NCBI GenBank assembly: GCA_910587745.1
Contig: CAJUNE010000030.1
Coordinates: 1 to 14,141, forward strand
Reading direction: 5' to 3'
DNA length: 14,141 nt
DNA from: an uncultured Bacilli bacterium
GTDB taxonomy: Bacteria > Bacillota_I > Bacilli_A > RF39 > UBA660
Part shown: in pieces, positions 13,508-14,141 of the stretch
How the letters are laid out: every line of letters begins with the position of its first letter
Numbering within the stretch: position 1 is the stretch's first letter
Notes under the pieces: generated by a model
The model's input: only the letters and a program-made list of their open reading frames with translations
The model's database searches: none
What the model was told of the DNA's origin: nothing
Translations under genes and position numbers: made by a program

Positions 13508-13972
13508 TTTTCTAGTTAATATATCACCATATTTTCTTTTATTATGTTCATCATGAGTTGCATTAGTCCAATCACGCATTTCTTTAGTCATCATTTGAAT
13601 TTCTGTATTAAATGCCCAATTATCATAAAAACAATTAAAAGCTTTATAGCCAGTACTTTTAGGATTATTAAAAAAATCAATAACTCTACTTGGTTCAAAG
13701 TAATCATTTAATAATGAAAAAATTCTATAAACATCTATTTCTGAATCAACAGATATTCTAAAACCCAATATATCTGGAACATCAAACAGACTACAAGGCT
13801 TACTTCTTTCTTTAAATAAAAGCTGTTTTTGACGTATTTTCTCTAAGCTTTTTACACGAAATTCTAACTGATAAGGGATACCAGATCGATTTAAAATATT
13901 TATCAAAACATCTTTAATTTCCTCTATTTCTAAAGAAAACAATTTTGTTAAATCCTCTTCTTTAATATCCAT
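13505..13972 (-). CDS. Minimal RelA/SpoT-domain protein, catalytically doubtful
   Basis: The 155 residues match the synthetase (RelA_SpoT, PF04607) fold in order: FRVKSLEKI (R39, K41), VPDILGFRIS (D67), a VYRIFSLLNDYF helix, NPKSTGYKAFN (Y109, the position that stacks on guanine in Rel enzymes), EIQMMTKEMRDW (E124) and a closing H140/H143. Family members make (p)ppGpp or related nucleotides, and some are toxins that modify nucleotides or tRNA. Here EIQxRT reads EIQMMT (Arg lost) and GYxSxH reads GYKAFN (His lost), and the protein is shorter than ordinary small alarmone synthetases of about 200 residues or more. There is no hydrolase, TGS or ACT part. ATG has AAGGAG upstream. It is monocistronic with a near-consensus promoter, and no antitoxin-like neighbour lies inside the window. 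Confidence 0.75.
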   Translation of the reverse strand: MDIKEEDLTKLFSLEIEEIKDVLINILNRSGIPYQLEFRVKSLEKIRQKQLLFKERSKPCSLFDVPDILGFRISVDSEIDVYRIFSLLNDYFEPSRVIDFFNNPKSTGYKAFNCFYDNWAFNTEIQMMTKEMRDWTNATHDEHNKRKYGDILTRK

Positions 13973-13998
13973 AAAAATGTCTCCTTTTTAGTTAGATT

Positions 13999-14027
13999 AT
14001 TATAACATAAATAAAAGCTTTTAACAA
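13999..14027 (-). promoter_or_regulatory. Near-consensus promoter of the RelA/SpoT-like gene
   Basis: On the minus strand TTGTTA (14022-14027), 17 bp ending TATGT (extended -10), perfect TATAAT (13999-14004). It is the best promoter in the window by eye and lies about 27 bp before the start codon. Confidence 0.75.
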
Positions 14028-14059
14028 CTTGATCCCACCTTTTAATTCTATTACAAAAT

Positions 14060-14100
14060 AAAATAGATATTACTAAGTAACATCTATTTTTCTTTATTGT
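14060..14100. terminator. Long AT-rich terminator hairpin
   Basis: AAAATAGAT (14060-14068) and ATCTATTTT (14082-14090) pair, with TTAC/GTAA (14070-14073/14077-14080) continuing the stem across one mismatch to a TAA loop. T-rich sequence follows on both strands. No plus-strand gene precedes it, so it most likely ends a minus-strand gene lying beyond 14141. Confidence 0.6.
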
Positions 14101-14141
14101 AATTTCAACCGCACCAATTTAATTATATTTTAATTGTACAT

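Noticed and set aside
14020..14045. T-box-like GGTGGGATC on the minus strand
   Set aside because: It lies upstream of the promoter rather than in a leader, and no specifier stem or terminator pair accompanies it.

Overview
The window is strongly AT-rich, with standard code usage (Trp is TGG), good Shine-Dalgarno sites and sigma-A-type promoters that often carry an extended -10 TG. It looks like a low-GC Bacillota chromosome, most likely a host-associated member of the Bacilli/RF39-like or neighbouring lineages. That placement is inference from composition and gene families; there is no rRNA or tRNA here to test it.

Layout. (1) 1-5048, minus: the 5' 1682 codons of a giant exported protein built from about 12 cadherin-like beta-sandwich repeats and two ALK-type glycine-rich domains; its C-terminus lies beyond base 1. 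(2) 5049-5529: a 480-bp region that contains no long gene but is not empty. It holds the giant gene's promoter, a tandem pair of Spo0A-box-like sites, a well-formed plus-strand promoter, a roughly 200-nt segment closed by long-range inverted repeats, and inside it a 27-codon ORF with a strong but foldable Shine-Dalgarno. (3) 5530-6036, minus: a single-pass membrane protein of unknown function, divergent from (4) a DUF192 protein at 6152-6481, plus. (5) 6482-8541, minus: a two-gene operon, an unknown membrane-anchored protein followed by the ribosome-assembly GTPase Obg. (6) 8627-11794, minus: a five-gene operon of pilus type with two small Cys-rich pilin-like proteins, two TadE-like minor pilins (one carrying an InlB/Flg_new-type repeat) and a TadZ/CpaE-like P-loop protein, bounded by a strong promoter and a clear terminator. 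(7) 11948-13472, plus: a CPBP intramembrane protease coupled to a membrane-anchored, catalytically degenerate metallophosphoesterase. (8) 13505-13972, minus: a very short RelA/SpoT-domain protein, sharing a bidirectional terminator with the phosphoesterase. (9) 13973-14141: its promoter and a second terminator hairpin.

The theme is cell-surface biology (giant adhesin-like protein, pilus operon, three membrane-anchored proteins, a membrane protease) around one housekeeping gene, obg. The three places that most deserve a second look are the 5170-5440 RNA/small-ORF locus, the Cys-rich pilin operon with its shared non-canonical N-terminus and a TadZ lacking the Walker A lysine, and the two degenerate enzymes (phosphoesterase and RelA/SpoT-like). 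No mobile element, CRISPR array, tRNA or rRNA was seen.
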